Below, one piece after another: positions 9,034 to 17,772 of a DNA stretch of 64,000 nucleotides. The notes under the pieces are model-generated. The model saw nothing but the letters and a program-made list of their open reading frames with translations. It was not told the DNA's origin and did no database searches. The position numbers were made by a program, and so were the translations under genes. Source of the DNA: Pedobacter cryoconitis (GTDB lineage Bacteria; Bacteroidota; Bacteroidia; Sphingobacteriales; Sphingobacteriaceae); NCBI RefSeq assembly GCF_014200595.1, contig NZ_JACHCG010000004.1, forward strand, positions 310,001 through 374,000, in the 5' to 3' direction. Each line of letters begins with the position of its first letter. Positions within the stretch are counted from its first letter, which is position 1.

Positions 9034-10859
9034 TAATTTTCTTTTAATGCTTCGGTTTCAGCAGTTCTGAACAAGGTCAGCGGATTGCTTAACTGTCCGC
9101 TTTTAAATGATCTTGCGAAGCCTGTAGTCTCTTTATAACCATTGAACAAGCGCTGACTATTGATATTTAAACGCTTAAAATGTGGCACAAACAGATTATA
9201 TCTTTCAAATTTTGCATTTAGCTCCGGATGTGCCTCCTGGTAAGTTTGAATCACCTCATAGACACATTTCCAGAATGATTTTTCCGGATAACCGGCCGTA
9301 GTGTGGAAGATATCCCCTAAATACCTGAAATATGCTTCAAACACCCCGATCAAAATCACCAGGGGTACATTTTCAGGGTTGGAAGAAAGAATCATATTTT
9401 CAGAGAAGTCTTTCGGCAATTTTGCCTGAGCTTCTTCATTGAGCAAGATATCACCCGCAAAATCTTTGAGCACAATACGGACAGGCACATAGTTTTCCAT
9501 AATCAGTATTACGTTTTCCCCATGCGGGTTTACACAAACGGCATGTTGATAATAGATATGCAGCAACGGTTTCAGGTAAGCATTCAGATAGGTCATTAAC
9601 CATTCTTCAGCCGTAAGCCTCGATCTTTCAATCAGCTCCTGTACAAAGCTTTTTCCGGCATCATCTATATATAAAAGCGAAGCCATGGTCATTAACTTTT
9701 CTCCCGGCTTTAAGAATTTCCCGGGACTTTCTCTCCACAATACGCCCAGGTATTCATTGTATTGAAATGGCGGATCTATAATCCCGGTATAGTTAGGATG
9801 TAAGTAACCAATGGTAGCCACTTCGCCTAAAAGCACTAAACCCAGCTCCTGCAAATATGTATCAGTTAATAAGATACTTTTAAGCCATGCCGTTAAACGT
9901 GGTGCAATAGCGAGTTGCTTTGGCGGCAAACCTCTTACTGTTCCGGTGTTCAGGATAGAAATAGCCGTCTTTACATAATGTTTATCAGGGTGGCTCAGGT
10001 TAAAAAATGTACGGATACTTTGCTGAGGGGAATAAAGGTCATCCCCAAATGCTAAAGGAACTAACAACTGACTGGCAATATCAGCCGCAAATAAGATCAG
10101 CAGTTTATTATTCCACTGCCACTCATGTGCTGGCATCAGCAGATAATCTGAAGGTACTAACCCCTTTGCGGATAAATAGTTGTTAAATGTATTGATTTTC
10201 TCTTTGCCTAATTCAGCTTCAAAAAACTCTTGCTCATCGATCTCCTCTACCGCTTTAAAGGCAGCACGGCTTCTATGTACCGCAATCCACATCAACCTGA
10301 TATCCTGGTTTGCTTCCGGTGCATAGTTAAGGTAATCTTCTTGATTAAAATCAAGCCTTCCCTTATTGACAATAATCCAGGGGTGCCCCTCCATCTGATG
10401 CTCAATGGTCTGATAATCTGCCTCAGCTAAAGTACCCGCTGCCATCCGTCCTCTGGACTGAATAAAAGCATCTGCGTATAAAGTATGCAGGATTTCTTCT
10501 ATGTAATGTGCAAGTGTAAAAGAGTTAAGACCAAAGGTCTGCTGTACTTCGGTAAAAAAAGCCGGCACATCTGTTGCTGGTTTTGCCAGCCCATTTACAT
10601 GCTTCAGGATCGAAGGTTTAAGGATATGCCAGTAATCCAGCAGCCGGGGGTAAGCTGAAAAAGTATAATAGATATTTTCATGATCAGTATTCAGCCTGAA
10701 GTGAATCAGTCCGTCCTGCTCTTCACTGATAATTTGTGGAAGCGCAATCTGCTCATGCATCAATTCTGTTAATGTTTTGGCAAAAAGATCCGTATTCACT
10801 TTTTCCCATATCGGAAGATGAAGAGGCATTACGCTCTTCAGTAAATTTGTCGTTGTCAT
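9033..10859 (-). CDS. IucA/IucC-type NIS siderophore synthetase
   Basis: The 608-residue length is normal for an NRPS-independent siderophore synthetase. These enzymes use ATP to adenylate a citrate- or succinate-type carboxylate and condense it with an amine or alcohol. Family blocks include MEGHPWIIVNKGR near residue 155, LLMPAHEWQWNN, SIRTFFNLSHPDKHYVKTAI (nucleotide-binding region), and the C-terminal VNPHGENVILIMENYVP plus LKDFAGDI, typical of the FhuF-like domain. It lies 2 nt downstream of the fused synthetase, so the pair is cotranscribed. Two synthetases in one operon suggest two sequential condensations. The A/B/C subtype was not determined. Confidence 0.92.
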   Translation of the reverse strand: MTTTNLLKSVMPLHLPIWEKVNTDLFAKTLTELMHEQIALPQIISEEQDGLIHFRLNTDHENIYYTFSAYPRLLDYWHILKPSILKHVNGLAKPATDVPAFFTEVQQTFGLNSFTLAHYIEEILHTLYADAFIQSRGRMAAGTLAEADYQTIEHQMEGHPWIIVNKGRLDFNQEDYLNYAPEANQDIRLMWIAVHRSRAAFKAVEEIDEQEFFEAELGKEKINTFNNYLSAKGLVPSDYLLMPAHEWQWNNKLLILFAADIASQLLVPLAFGDDLYSPQQSIRTFFNLSHPDKHYVKTAISILNTGTVRGLPPKQLAIAPRLTAWLKSILLTDTYLQELGLVLLGEVATIGYLHPNYTGIIDPPFQYNEYLGVLWRESPGKFLKPGEKLMTMASLLYIDDAGKSFVQELIERSRLTAEEWLMTYLNAYLKPLLHIYYQHAVCVNPHGENVILIMENYVPVRIVLKDFAGDILLNEEAQAKLPKDFSENMILSSNPENVPLVILIGVFEAYFRYLGDIFHTTAGYPEKSFWKCVYEVIQTYQEAHPELNAKFERYNLFVPHFKRLNINSQRLFNGYKETTGFARSFKSGQLSNPLTLFRTAETEALKEN

Positions 10860-10861
10860 TT

Positions 10862-13324
10862 CTAAGATGTTTTAGGCTTAAGTGCTGGGACCAGTTCGTT
10901 TCGAAAATCTTTGGCTGCCGGGAATTTTGCCCAGTACCATTCCCGATAACAGAAATTCAGGTTGGCTTTCTTGTCTGGCAATTCGATTACCTTTTCAATT
11001 TTGAACCCAACATGTGCCTTATTCATAATCGAAGCCATAGAATCTACAGAACCCTCTCCAACCATTTTCCCGACCTTTGGTTCTGCAAAAACATAATCCA
11101 GTATGGATTGCGTAGATGGAGAAGCAAATTTCAATTTAGGATCAACGGGTGCGATAAACTGGTGTGTACCGTAATCAGTTGGTAAAGCATCATAGTATTT
11201 ACCTACTAAATCGCGGCAGGCCCAATAAACTTCAAAGTTGAAAGTAGGTACACCATTAGCTTCCCCGATATAGCTGTTCACTACATTTCCAGCCAGTAAA
11301 GTGCGGTAAAATGTTTCCAGTTCACGGATTGGCCAGTTCATTTTCCAGATCTTTAATGCATGTTCACGGTGGAACCACTCATGCAGCATTTCCAGATCAC
11401 GGTCCAGGTCTAAAGGACGGATAGTGATTTCAACATCCTCTTTCGGAAAGTAACGGCTAAAAACAACATCTTTCCCTTTTGGATTGATCAGTTCTTTAGA
11501 AAACACCTTTTTATTCAGCGGATTAGGAAATTCTTTATAAACAGCGGGATGTGTTCTGGGCGCACTGGCCTCATCCATATTATTCAGATTGGTCAGCAAA
11601 TTCCCTTTGATAGTTAATATGGTACTATTCAGCAGATGCGCAACTAAACCTGTGGTATCGGCTTCTTCTTCTGCCCAATAGGCATCATATAACAAGCTGA
11701 TTAACACCTGCTCATCTGCCAGTCCGCTTCTGCCTAAAGCATTTACAATACCTAACAGATGATTCACCAGCAGGTAATAGCTATGGAAATTAATCAATCT
11801 TGGCTCTCCGATAAAAGATCTGCTGTCAATCCCAAAATCAGGAATGACGGTATAAAGTTCTTCTACTTTACCCTGGCGGAAAAAATAGCCCTGATTATCC
11901 CTGAAGTGCAATCTGGCCGGGAAAAGCTGAGCGTCAAACTCAACCAGCATATTCTGCTGATGATACTCCCCGCCCAGCCCATATTTATTAAAGACACCGA
12001 CTAACGGTTTAATGGTAATTTTCAAATACTGCGTAAACCAGGCAATCGCAACTTCCTGAACGGGTTTTCCCTGGCGGCTTGCGGCTTCTGTGATCAAATT
12101 CAGCATTCTTGGCGCTTGTCCTAATACACCATCCTGAGTTAAAGAAGCAACCATGCCTACATTCTTTTTCGAAGCTGCTCCGCGGAAAGGATTTTGACGG
12201 ATACTTGTGCTAAAGCCATCAATCACCTGTCCCTGGTAACTCACCATAATAAATGCAGGGTCTGTCATCAAGTTTATCTCCGGAAAATCTTTCCCAATCC
12301 CCTGACCCCAGGCTGTTTTTAATAAAACACTCGCATCATATCCACGGTGTAGCTCATGCGGATAATTGACGCGGAAAGAATTGGTGATTTTAACATGCAA
12401 AGAGAATTTATACATCCATTCGCTCTCTTCATTGTACACGGTACGAACCGATGAAGTTGCTGTAAACAAGGGGCCGAATGAACCCAGACGATGTAAAAGT
12501 CCTGCCGCCTGCATTTCCTTTACTTCCGACAGTGTTAATAAATATTCAGACTCCCATGGATGTACCGGAACAACTTTCCAGTCTGGGTACTGCGTCAATA
12601 TATTCTTTAAAGTTTCGTCATCACCGGCCAGCAGGCCATTTCTGAGCTGCACCGTAGTCAGTACCGCTTCAGAACTCTTTTCAATGACATAGTCCGGATG
12701 AATCAGGAAGTAACTTAACTGAAACTTTCCACCGGTTTCCGGAGAATACTTAGCCAGCTCTGCTTCCGTAAACCCTTCTCTGCTTTTTGGCAGCGGATGT
12801 ACGCTGTGCCCCAATATCAAGGACTGTTCTGCCTCAATAAACGACATTTCAGGCTGGTTAGCTTTGCGGTTATTCGACTGGAAATCGAAAAGATAACCCC
12901 TTAAATTGTGAATACTATTTTCAAGCCGCCCCAAGGTAATCTCCGGATCGACATCAGGATAGGCATCCTTAGCAAACGCCGCAATCAATTCTACAAACCG
13001 CTTCGGATCTATGGCCCGAATTACATCTGTTTGACAATTGCGTTCTACAATCGGATAAAAGAAAGAGTGAACCCCACTCTCAGAAAAATAAGCAAGAGGT
13101 ACGAAAACTTCTATGCCTATACCTGTAAAATCAAATCTTAGAAATGAGGTGTAACCACTTGATCTCATATAATCGGCCAGCGCCACATCATATTTTGGAA
13201 TACCTTCATAGCGGCTCCAATTGTCAAACTCCCGGCAGCAGCAATTAATCAGTGATTTAAAATTAACTTGTTCTGCCTGTGTACGCAGCTCAGTTAAGTC
13301 GAAAATAGTACTTGTTGTTTTCAT
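10862..13324 (-). CDS. NIS siderophore synthetase fused to IucB-like N-acyltransferase
   Basis: At 820 residues this is about 200 longer than a plain NIS synthetase. Residues up to about 610 form an IucA/IucC domain, with VHPLPKSREGFTEAELAKYS (substrate loop), VPVHPWESEYLL, ATSSVRTVYNEESEWMYKFS, KITNSFRVNYPHE and the C-terminal YHQQNMLVEFD. Residues about 630-815 form a GNAT domain of the IucB/AlcB/RhbD type, shown by LHEWFHREHALKIWKMNWP, FNFEVYWACRDLVGKYYDA and MVGEGSVDSM. That domain normally acylates an N-hydroxylated diamine or lysine to make a hydroxamate. It is the first gene of the operon, with a palindromic operator-promoter about 90 nt upstream. No hydroxylase gene is in this window. 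Confidence 0.92.
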   Translation of the reverse strand: MKTTSTIFDLTELRTQAEQVNFKSLINCCCREFDNWSRYEGIPKYDVALADYMRSSGYTSFLRFDFTGIGIEVFVPLAYFSESGVHSFFYPIVERNCQTDVIRAIDPKRFVELIAAFAKDAYPDVDPEITLGRLENSIHNLRGYLFDFQSNNRKANQPEMSFIEAEQSLILGHSVHPLPKSREGFTEAELAKYSPETGGKFQLSYFLIHPDYVIEKSSEAVLTTVQLRNGLLAGDDETLKNILTQYPDWKVVPVHPWESEYLLTLSEVKEMQAAGLLHRLGSFGPLFTATSSVRTVYNEESEWMYKFSLHVKITNSFRVNYPHELHRGYDASVLLKTAWGQGIGKDFPEINLMTDPAFIMVSYQGQVIDGFSTSIRQNPFRGAASKKNVGMVASLTQDGVLGQAPRMLNLITEAASRQGKPVQEVAIAWFTQYLKITIKPLVGVFNKYGLGGEYHQQNMLVEFDAQLFPARLHFRDNQGYFFRQGKVEELYTVIPDFGIDSRSFIGEPRLINFHSYYLLVNHLLGIVNALGRSGLADEQVLISLLYDAYWAEEEADTTGLVAHLLNSTILTIKGNLLTNLNNMDEASAPRTHPAVYKEFPNPLNKKVFSKELINPKGKDVVFSRYFPKEDVEITIRPLDLDRDLEMLHEWFHREHALKIWKMNWPIRELETFYRTLLAGNVVNSYIGEANGVPTFNFEVYWACRDLVGKYYDALPTDYGTHQFIAPVDPKLKFASPSTQSILDYVFAEPKVGKMVGEGSVDSMASIMNKAHVGFKIEKVIELPDKKANLNFCYREWYWAKFPAAKDFRNELVPALKPKTS

Positions 13325-13400
13325 GTAGTAGCAGATGTAGGGTTAAGAATTCGTCAATCAATAAACTATTCTTATTTAGAACAATTAAAATTAACAAGGG

Positions 13401-13432
13401 TAAACGTATTTATAATAATTATAAATAACAAA
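13401..13432 (-). promoter_or_regulatory. Promoter of the siderophore operon
   Basis: On the minus strand TTTG (13429-13432) is followed by 20 nt and then TACGTTTA (13401-13408), one mismatch from the Bacteroidota -7 element TAnnTTTG. Transcription would start near 13394, leaving a leader of about 70 nt before the ATG at 13324. The start site is inferred. Confidence 0.65.
13407..13427. promoter_or_regulatory. Perfect 21-bp palindrome, candidate Fur operator
   Basis: The arms TATTTATAAT and ATTATAAATA are exact reverse complements around a single central A (13417). The inner 19 bp have the 9-1-9 geometry of the classical Fur box and match its consensus at 11 of 19 positions. The site fills the spacer between the predicted -33 and -7 elements, where a bound repressor would block RNA polymerase. 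Fur control is an inference from geometry and from the iron-related operon. The site is AT-rich, so another dimeric regulator remains possible. Confidence 0.55.
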
Positions 13433-13494
13433 TAAAACTTCGCGTAACGAAAGAATTAGTGAAATCGTATTTCCTATTAAGATTTTAGCGAAAC

Positions 13495-13564
13495 TTCCAA
13501 GAAACAGCTTTAAACCTTATCAGGTGATAAGTTCTGAGCAAAAGCATAGCTGGAAACCTTGGAA
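13495..13564. repeat. Nested inverted repeats in the NIS/catalase intergenic region
   Basis: Three inverted pairs are nested here: TTCCAAG (13495-13501) with CTTGGAA (13558-13564), GCTTT (13508-13512) with AAAGC (13541-13545), and CTTATCA (13516-13522) with TGATAAG (13525-13531) around GG. They lie outside both predicted transcripts of the divergent genes. They could be an operator, a small RNA or chance. No known riboswitch signature is recognised. The rest of 13325-13675 holds only the two promoters described separately. Confidence 0.35.
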
Positions 13565-13626
13565 TAATAGTCATATTCAGGCGAAAACAATATCTTTTTT
13601 TTCTATATCAATATCAAAACTAATGA

Positions 13627-13658
13627 TTTGTTTGAGCTGTCAACCGCAGATACCTTTG
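13627..13658 (+). promoter_or_regulatory. Promoter of the catalase gene
   Basis: TTTG (13627-13630) is followed by 20 nt and TACCTTTG (13651-13658), a perfect TAnnTTTG match at standard spacing. Transcription would begin about 12 nt before the catalase ATG at 13676, giving a very short leader. This supports an independent promoter divergent from the siderophore operon. Confidence 0.75.
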
Positions 13659-13675
13659 GCTTATAAAAAAATTAT

Positions 13676-15205
13676 ATGCGAATAAATTACTCTTCATTCT
13701 TATTACTTTCTTTAGTAACAGCAACTTCATTTGCACAAGTTAAATCCTTAACAACAAATACAGGAGCTCCTGTCGGAGATAATCAAAACTCTAAAACATT
13801 AGGCAACAATGGCCCGGTTTTATTGGAAGACATTCACTTAATAGAAAAACTTGCAGCTTTTGACAGAGAGCGTATTCCTGAGCGTGTAGTACATCCAAGA
13901 GGTGCTGGTGCTTTTGGAGAATTTATAAGTGCCGGAGATTTCTCTGCTTATACAAAAGCCACACTTTTTGCTGAAAAAGGTAAAACAACGCCAGTTTTCA
14001 CCAGGTTCTCGACGGTAATTAATAGTAAAGGTTCTCCTGAAACTTTAAGAGACCCGCGCGGTTTTGCCGTTAAATTTTATACAGACAATGGAAATTACGA
14101 TATCGTAGGTAATGATCTTCCTATCTTTTTTATTCGTGATGCCATGAAGTTTCCAGATATGGTTCATTCTTTGAAACCATCACCTATTACCAACAGACAG
14201 GACCCAACCCGTTACTTCGACTTTTTCTCCCAGGTTCCGGAATCTACGCATATGCTTACCCGCTTATATACTGAACTCGGTATTCCGGCTAATTACCGTC
14301 AGATGGATGGTTCAAGCGTCCACGCATTTAAATGGGTAAATGCAAAGGGGGAGATTACTTATGTAAAGTATACCTGGAAAACGATGCAAGGGGTCAAAGG
14401 ATTGACTTCGGAAGAGGCTGCCGCCATACAGGCAACCGATTTCCAGAGCGCTACACATGACTTGTATGCACAGATTACCAAAGGCAATTTCCCTGCCTGG
14501 GAGTTGTACGTACAAATGCTGAAGCCACAGGATTTTGATAAACTGGACTATAATCCTTTAGATCCGACCAAAGTATGGCCGGAAAAAGATGCGAAACTCG
14601 TATTAGTTGGCAAGATGATTTTGAATAAATGGCCGGATAATTTTTTTGAGGAAGTAGAAGAGTCTGCATTTTCCCCGGCAACACTTGTGCCTGGAATTGA
14701 GCCTTCGGAAGATAAACTGTTACAAGGACGTCTTTTCTCTTACTTCGATACGCAACGTTACCGTATAGGGGCTAACTTTCAATCACTCCCTGTCAATGCG
14801 CCTAAAGTAAAAGTGAATTCTCATAACCAGGATGGTGCATTGAGCAACAGGCAAAAAGCAACAGATATAAACTATCAGCCAAGTACAATTGAAAGCGGTT
14901 ACAAAGATGATAATACTTATAAATACGCTTCCAATACATACAAGGATGCGACTACTGTACAACACAAAATAGATAAGCCCGATGATTTTAAGCAAGCTGG
15001 TGAGTTTTACCGCAGCTTGTCTGAAGCCCAGAAAGTAAATCTGGTGAAAAACCTATACGATGATTTAGTACAGGTGACCAAACGGGATATTATTGTAAGA
15101 ATGGTTAGTAATTTTTATAGAGCAGACACAGACTTTGGTAAAAGATTGGCTGCACTATTGAAAGTAACCAGAGCAGAAGCAGAAGCTAGTTTGAGTTCAA
15201 AGTAA
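13676..15205 (+). CDS. Secreted haem catalase (KatB-like)
   Basis: This 509-residue protein is a monofunctional haem catalase (2 H2O2 to 2 H2O + O2) with an N-terminal signal peptide (MRINYSSFLLLSLVTATSFA), so it acts in the periplasm. The distal-side block RVVHPRGAGAFGEF holds the catalytic His at residue 73, and RDAMKFPDMVHSLKP follows. The proximal haem ligand is the Tyr in LFSYFDTQRYR (residue 356). The size matches small-subunit catalases. Its stop codon overlaps the start of an ankyrin gene by one base, the same pairing as katB-ankB in Pseudomonas. It has its own promoter and is divergent from the siderophore operon. Confidence 0.93.
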   Translation: MRINYSSFLLLSLVTATSFAQVKSLTTNTGAPVGDNQNSKTLGNNGPVLLEDIHLIEKLAAFDRERIPERVVHPRGAGAFGEFISAGDFSAYTKATLFAEKGKTTPVFTRFSTVINSKGSPETLRDPRGFAVKFYTDNGNYDIVGNDLPIFFIRDAMKFPDMVHSLKPSPITNRQDPTRYFDFFSQVPESTHMLTRLYTELGIPANYRQMDGSSVHAFKWVNAKGEITYVKYTWKTMQGVKGLTSEEAAAIQATDFQSATHDLYAQITKGNFPAWELYVQMLKPQDFDKLDYNPLDPTKVWPEKDAKLVLVGKMILNKWPDNFFEEVEESAFSPATLVPGIEPSEDKLLQGRLFSYFDTQRYRIGANFQSLPVNAPKVKVNSHNQDGALSNRQKATDINYQPSTIESGYKDDNTYKYASNTYKDATTVQHKIDKPDDFKQAGEFYRSLSEAQKVNLVKNLYDDLVQVTKRDIIVRMVSNFYRADTDFGKRLAALLKVTRAEAEASLSSK

Positions 15206-15738
15206 TGAAGAAAAAGATATTGGTGTCGCTGTTTTTACTCTGCATTGCCCGTGCAGGCCTGGCACAGGATATTTTTGAGGCTGCACGTACGAATGACACC
15301 GTAAGCCTGGCTAAATTCCTAAAAACAGGCAATAAAATTGACACAACAGATCAGCGGGGTTCTACTCCGTTGATCATTGCCGTTTATTATGAAAATGAAG
15401 AGGCTGCCAGGTTTCTGCTTCAGAACGGAGCTTCTCCCGATGCAAAAGATAAGTCTGGCAATACTGCCATGATGGGTGCCTGTTTTAAAGGCTATTTAAA
15501 CCTTGTTGATTTGCTGTATCAATACCATGCTGCAATCAATACCTTAAATTCAAATCATGCCACAGCACTCGTGTTTGCTGCTACTTTTGGACAATTGAAA
15601 ATTGCAGATTATCTTTTAGAAAAAGGAGCTGACCGTAATCTCAGGGATAACCGTGGAAAGTCTGCACTCGATTATGCCATCAATCAGGAATATCAGCCGA
15701 TGATAGACTTGCTGAAAAAACAAACGGGCAAACTTTAA
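15205..15738 (+). CDS. Exported ankyrin-repeat protein, AnkB-like catalase partner
   Basis: The 177-residue product has a signal peptide (MKKKILVSLFLLCIARAGLA) followed by four to five ankyrin repeats, visible as DQRGSTPLIIAVYYENEEAA, KDKSGNTAMMGACFKGYLNL, NSNHATALVFAATFGQLKIA and DNRGKSALDYAINQEYQPM. The ATG shares its A with the catalase TAA stop (TAATG), so the two are translationally coupled. In Pseudomonas aeruginosa an ankyrin partner is needed for full activity of periplasmic catalase, and the same role is inferred here. The gene ends inside a strong hairpin. Confidence 0.85.
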   Translation: MKKKILVSLFLLCIARAGLAQDIFEAARTNDTVSLAKFLKTGNKIDTTDQRGSTPLIIAVYYENEEAARFLLQNGASPDAKDKSGNTAMMGACFKGYLNLVDLLYQYHAAINTLNSNHATALVFAATFGQLKIADYLLEKGADRNLRDNRGKSALDYAINQEYQPMIDLLKKQTGKL

Positions 15739-15756
15739 GTAAAGTTTGCCCGTTTG
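15721..15756. terminator. Bidirectional terminator between ankB-like gene and M1 peptidase
   Basis: A perfect 16-bp stem (CAAACGGGCAAACTTT, 15721-15736, with its complement at 15741-15756) closes a 4-nt loop. It is followed by a T run on the plus strand and preceded by an A run, so it can stop transcription from both convergent genes. It contains the ankyrin gene's stop codon. Confidence 0.9.
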
Positions 15757-15771
15757 TTTTTCTCTGCCCTG

Positions 15772-17742
15772 TTATTTAAACCAGGTATTGTTGGTCACAT
15801 CGACATCCGGTAAAACTTTTTCCGGATCTAATTCAGCAGACAACAACTCTACAGTAGTAGGATAATTAATTGTCCAGCTCTTATTCCGCATCCAGACATC
15901 TACAGGTACTTTAATGTTCCCTACCTTGCCATTCTTATCTTTTACTTGTAAGATAATAGGCATTGGCAATTGTTCCAGGTTAGTAATCACGATATTATAG
16001 CTTTCCAGCTGACCCCCATTTTTAACTGGTGTTACACTGGTAATCGCCTGGTCCATGATCCAGTTCTCCAGGAACCAGCCTTTCCAAAACCAGGAAAGAT
16101 CCTCTCCTGCCCCATTTTCCATAGACCTGAAAAAGTCTGTTGGTGTAGGGTGTTTAAAAGCCCAGGCTTTGATATAATTTCTAAATGCATAATCAAAACG
16201 ATCAGCTCCTAATACCTCATTTCTTAAGAGCTGAAGCCCCATTGCTGGTTTAAAATACAAGTTCTGGCCAATGTTGGTTTCCCCCATTGCATCCGGAGTT
16301 AACAGAATAAATTCTTTGTCCGGTTTTGCCATCGCCTTAGCTGCCGCCTGTATGTTCTGTCTTGAACTTTTATATTCACCTTTGTTAAAAGCTTCAGAAG
16401 ATAACCCGTTGATGAAAGTATTGAAACCTTCATCCATCCAGCCATATTTACGCTCATTGCTTCCCACAATCATCGGGAACCAGCTATGTCCAAATTCATG
16501 ATCTACTACACCCCAGGTTTCTTCATTCTTAGCCTTCCAGCCACAGAAAACAATTCCCGGATACTCCATACCACTAATATTAGAAGCAATATTTACTGCC
16601 ATTGGATAAGGATATTCAAACCATTTGTCAGAATAATGCTCAATACATGCTTTCACATATTCTACTCCTCTTCCATAACCATCTTTTCCATTACTCTCTA
16701 TGGGCTGTGCAGAAACTGCCAGGGATTTTTTACCACTTGGCAAATTAATCTTCGCTGCATCCAGTACAAAAGCTTTCGAAGAAGCAAAAGCCACATCTCT
16801 TGTATTTGACATTCTATATTTCCAGGTCAACTGAGTTTTTGCAGGACGCGATTTAGGATCAGTCACTTCATCAGCTGTACGGATGGCTACCGTCTGATCA
16901 CTTAATTTTGCCGCATTCCATCTCTTTAATTGCACCGCTGTAAATACTTCTTCAGGATTTAACAATTCTCCTGAACCCATTAAGATATGACTGGCAGGTG
17001 CCGTAATGCTATAGTTGACATCTCCATATTCACAGTAAAACTCTCCTGCTCCCCAGTAAGGCAGCGTATTCCAACCTAACACATCATCATAGACACACAA
17101 TCTTGGAAACCACTGTGCGATAGAATAGATCTCTCCATTTTGTGTGGTCAGGTGTCCCATCCGGTCTGATCCGTTTATTGGAATCACAAAGGAGTAATTC
17201 ATTTTAATAGTAATCGTCTCCCCATTTCCCGCCAAAGGTTTATCCAGACGAATCTGCATCCTGGTATCTTCCACGATAGAGGTAAACTTTACGCCTTGTG
17301 TTTTCTGAGAAACCGCAAGGCCGGTAATCTTGTACCCGCCATTTACCTTTTCGCCTCTTGCACCATATCGGCTACCAGCTTTGATTACGCCGTTACCTCT
17401 GGAATTTTCTTCAAAAAGGTTCTGATCTAATTGCAGCCAGATATAAGGCAACTGATCCGGGCTGTTATTCTTATAAGTAATCGTTACTGTACCTGTTACT
17501 GTATTTTTCTGATCATCCAATGTAGCAGAAATGTTATAATCTGCACGGTTTTGCCAGTATTTAGCGCCTGGATATCCACTTGCTGAGCGGAATTCGTTCC
17601 CATTCTGTGTATAAAACGAGGGGCCAAAAGCCAGATGTGGATCATAATTACTGTCAGCAGCTGTTTTTTGTGCCTGCGAATTGATACTAAAAGCAAAAAA
17701 CACTACAAAAAGGAGTGTTCTCTGGATAAATTGATAATTCAT
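15772..17742 (-). CDS. Secreted M1-family zinc metallopeptidase
   Basis: The 656-residue protein carries a signal peptide (ending INSQAQ) and a gluzincin active site: HEFGH at residues 415-419 and the third zinc ligand Glu at 438 (in YGWMDEGF), the HEXXH-18-E spacing of M1 aminopeptidases. The N-terminal part ([23 protein letters not shown]) is the beta-sandwich domain of the family. The exopeptidase GAMEN motif appears as the variant ISGMEYPG. It is probably a periplasmic aminopeptidase. It precedes an 18510-17773 gene on the same strand by 30 nt, so the two may be cotranscribed. Confidence 0.9.
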   Translation of the reverse strand: MNYQFIQRTLLFVVFFAFSINSQAQKTAADSNYDPHLAFGPSFYTQNGNEFRSASGYPGAKYWQNRADYNISATLDDQKNTVTGTVTITYKNNSPDQLPYIWLQLDQNLFEENSRGNGVIKAGSRYGARGEKVNGGYKITGLAVSQKTQGVKFTSIVEDTRMQIRLDKPLAGNGETITIKMNYSFVIPINGSDRMGHLTTQNGEIYSIAQWFPRLCVYDDVLGWNTLPYWGAGEFYCEYGDVNYSITAPASHILMGSGELLNPEEVFTAVQLKRWNAAKLSDQTVAIRTADEVTDPKSRPAKTQLTWKYRMSNTRDVAFASSKAFVLDAAKINLPSGKKSLAVSAQPIESNGKDGYGRGVEYVKACIEHYSDKWFEYPYPMAVNIASNISGMEYPGIVFCGWKAKNEETWGVVDHEFGHSWFPMIVGSNERKYGWMDEGFNTFINGLSSEAFNKGEYKSSRQNIQAAAKAMAKPDKEFILLTPDAMGETNIGQNLYFKPAMGLQLLRNEVLGADRFDYAFRNYIKAWAFKHPTPTDFFRSMENGAGEDLSWFWKGWFLENWIMDQAITSVTPVKNGGQLESYNIVITNLEQLPMPIILQVKDKNGKVGNIKVPVDVWMRNKSWTINYPTTVELLSAELDPEKVLPDVDVTNNTWFK

Positions 17743-17772
17743 TATATCGGGTTTTATGATTGCAAAAAGGGG

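Noticed and set aside
5934..13324. Assignment of the siderophore operon as a petrobactin cluster
   Set aside because: The ligase/ACP pair recalls AsbC/AsbD, but there is no AsbE condensing enzyme or AsbF dehydratase, and the IucB-like domain points to hydroxamate chemistry.
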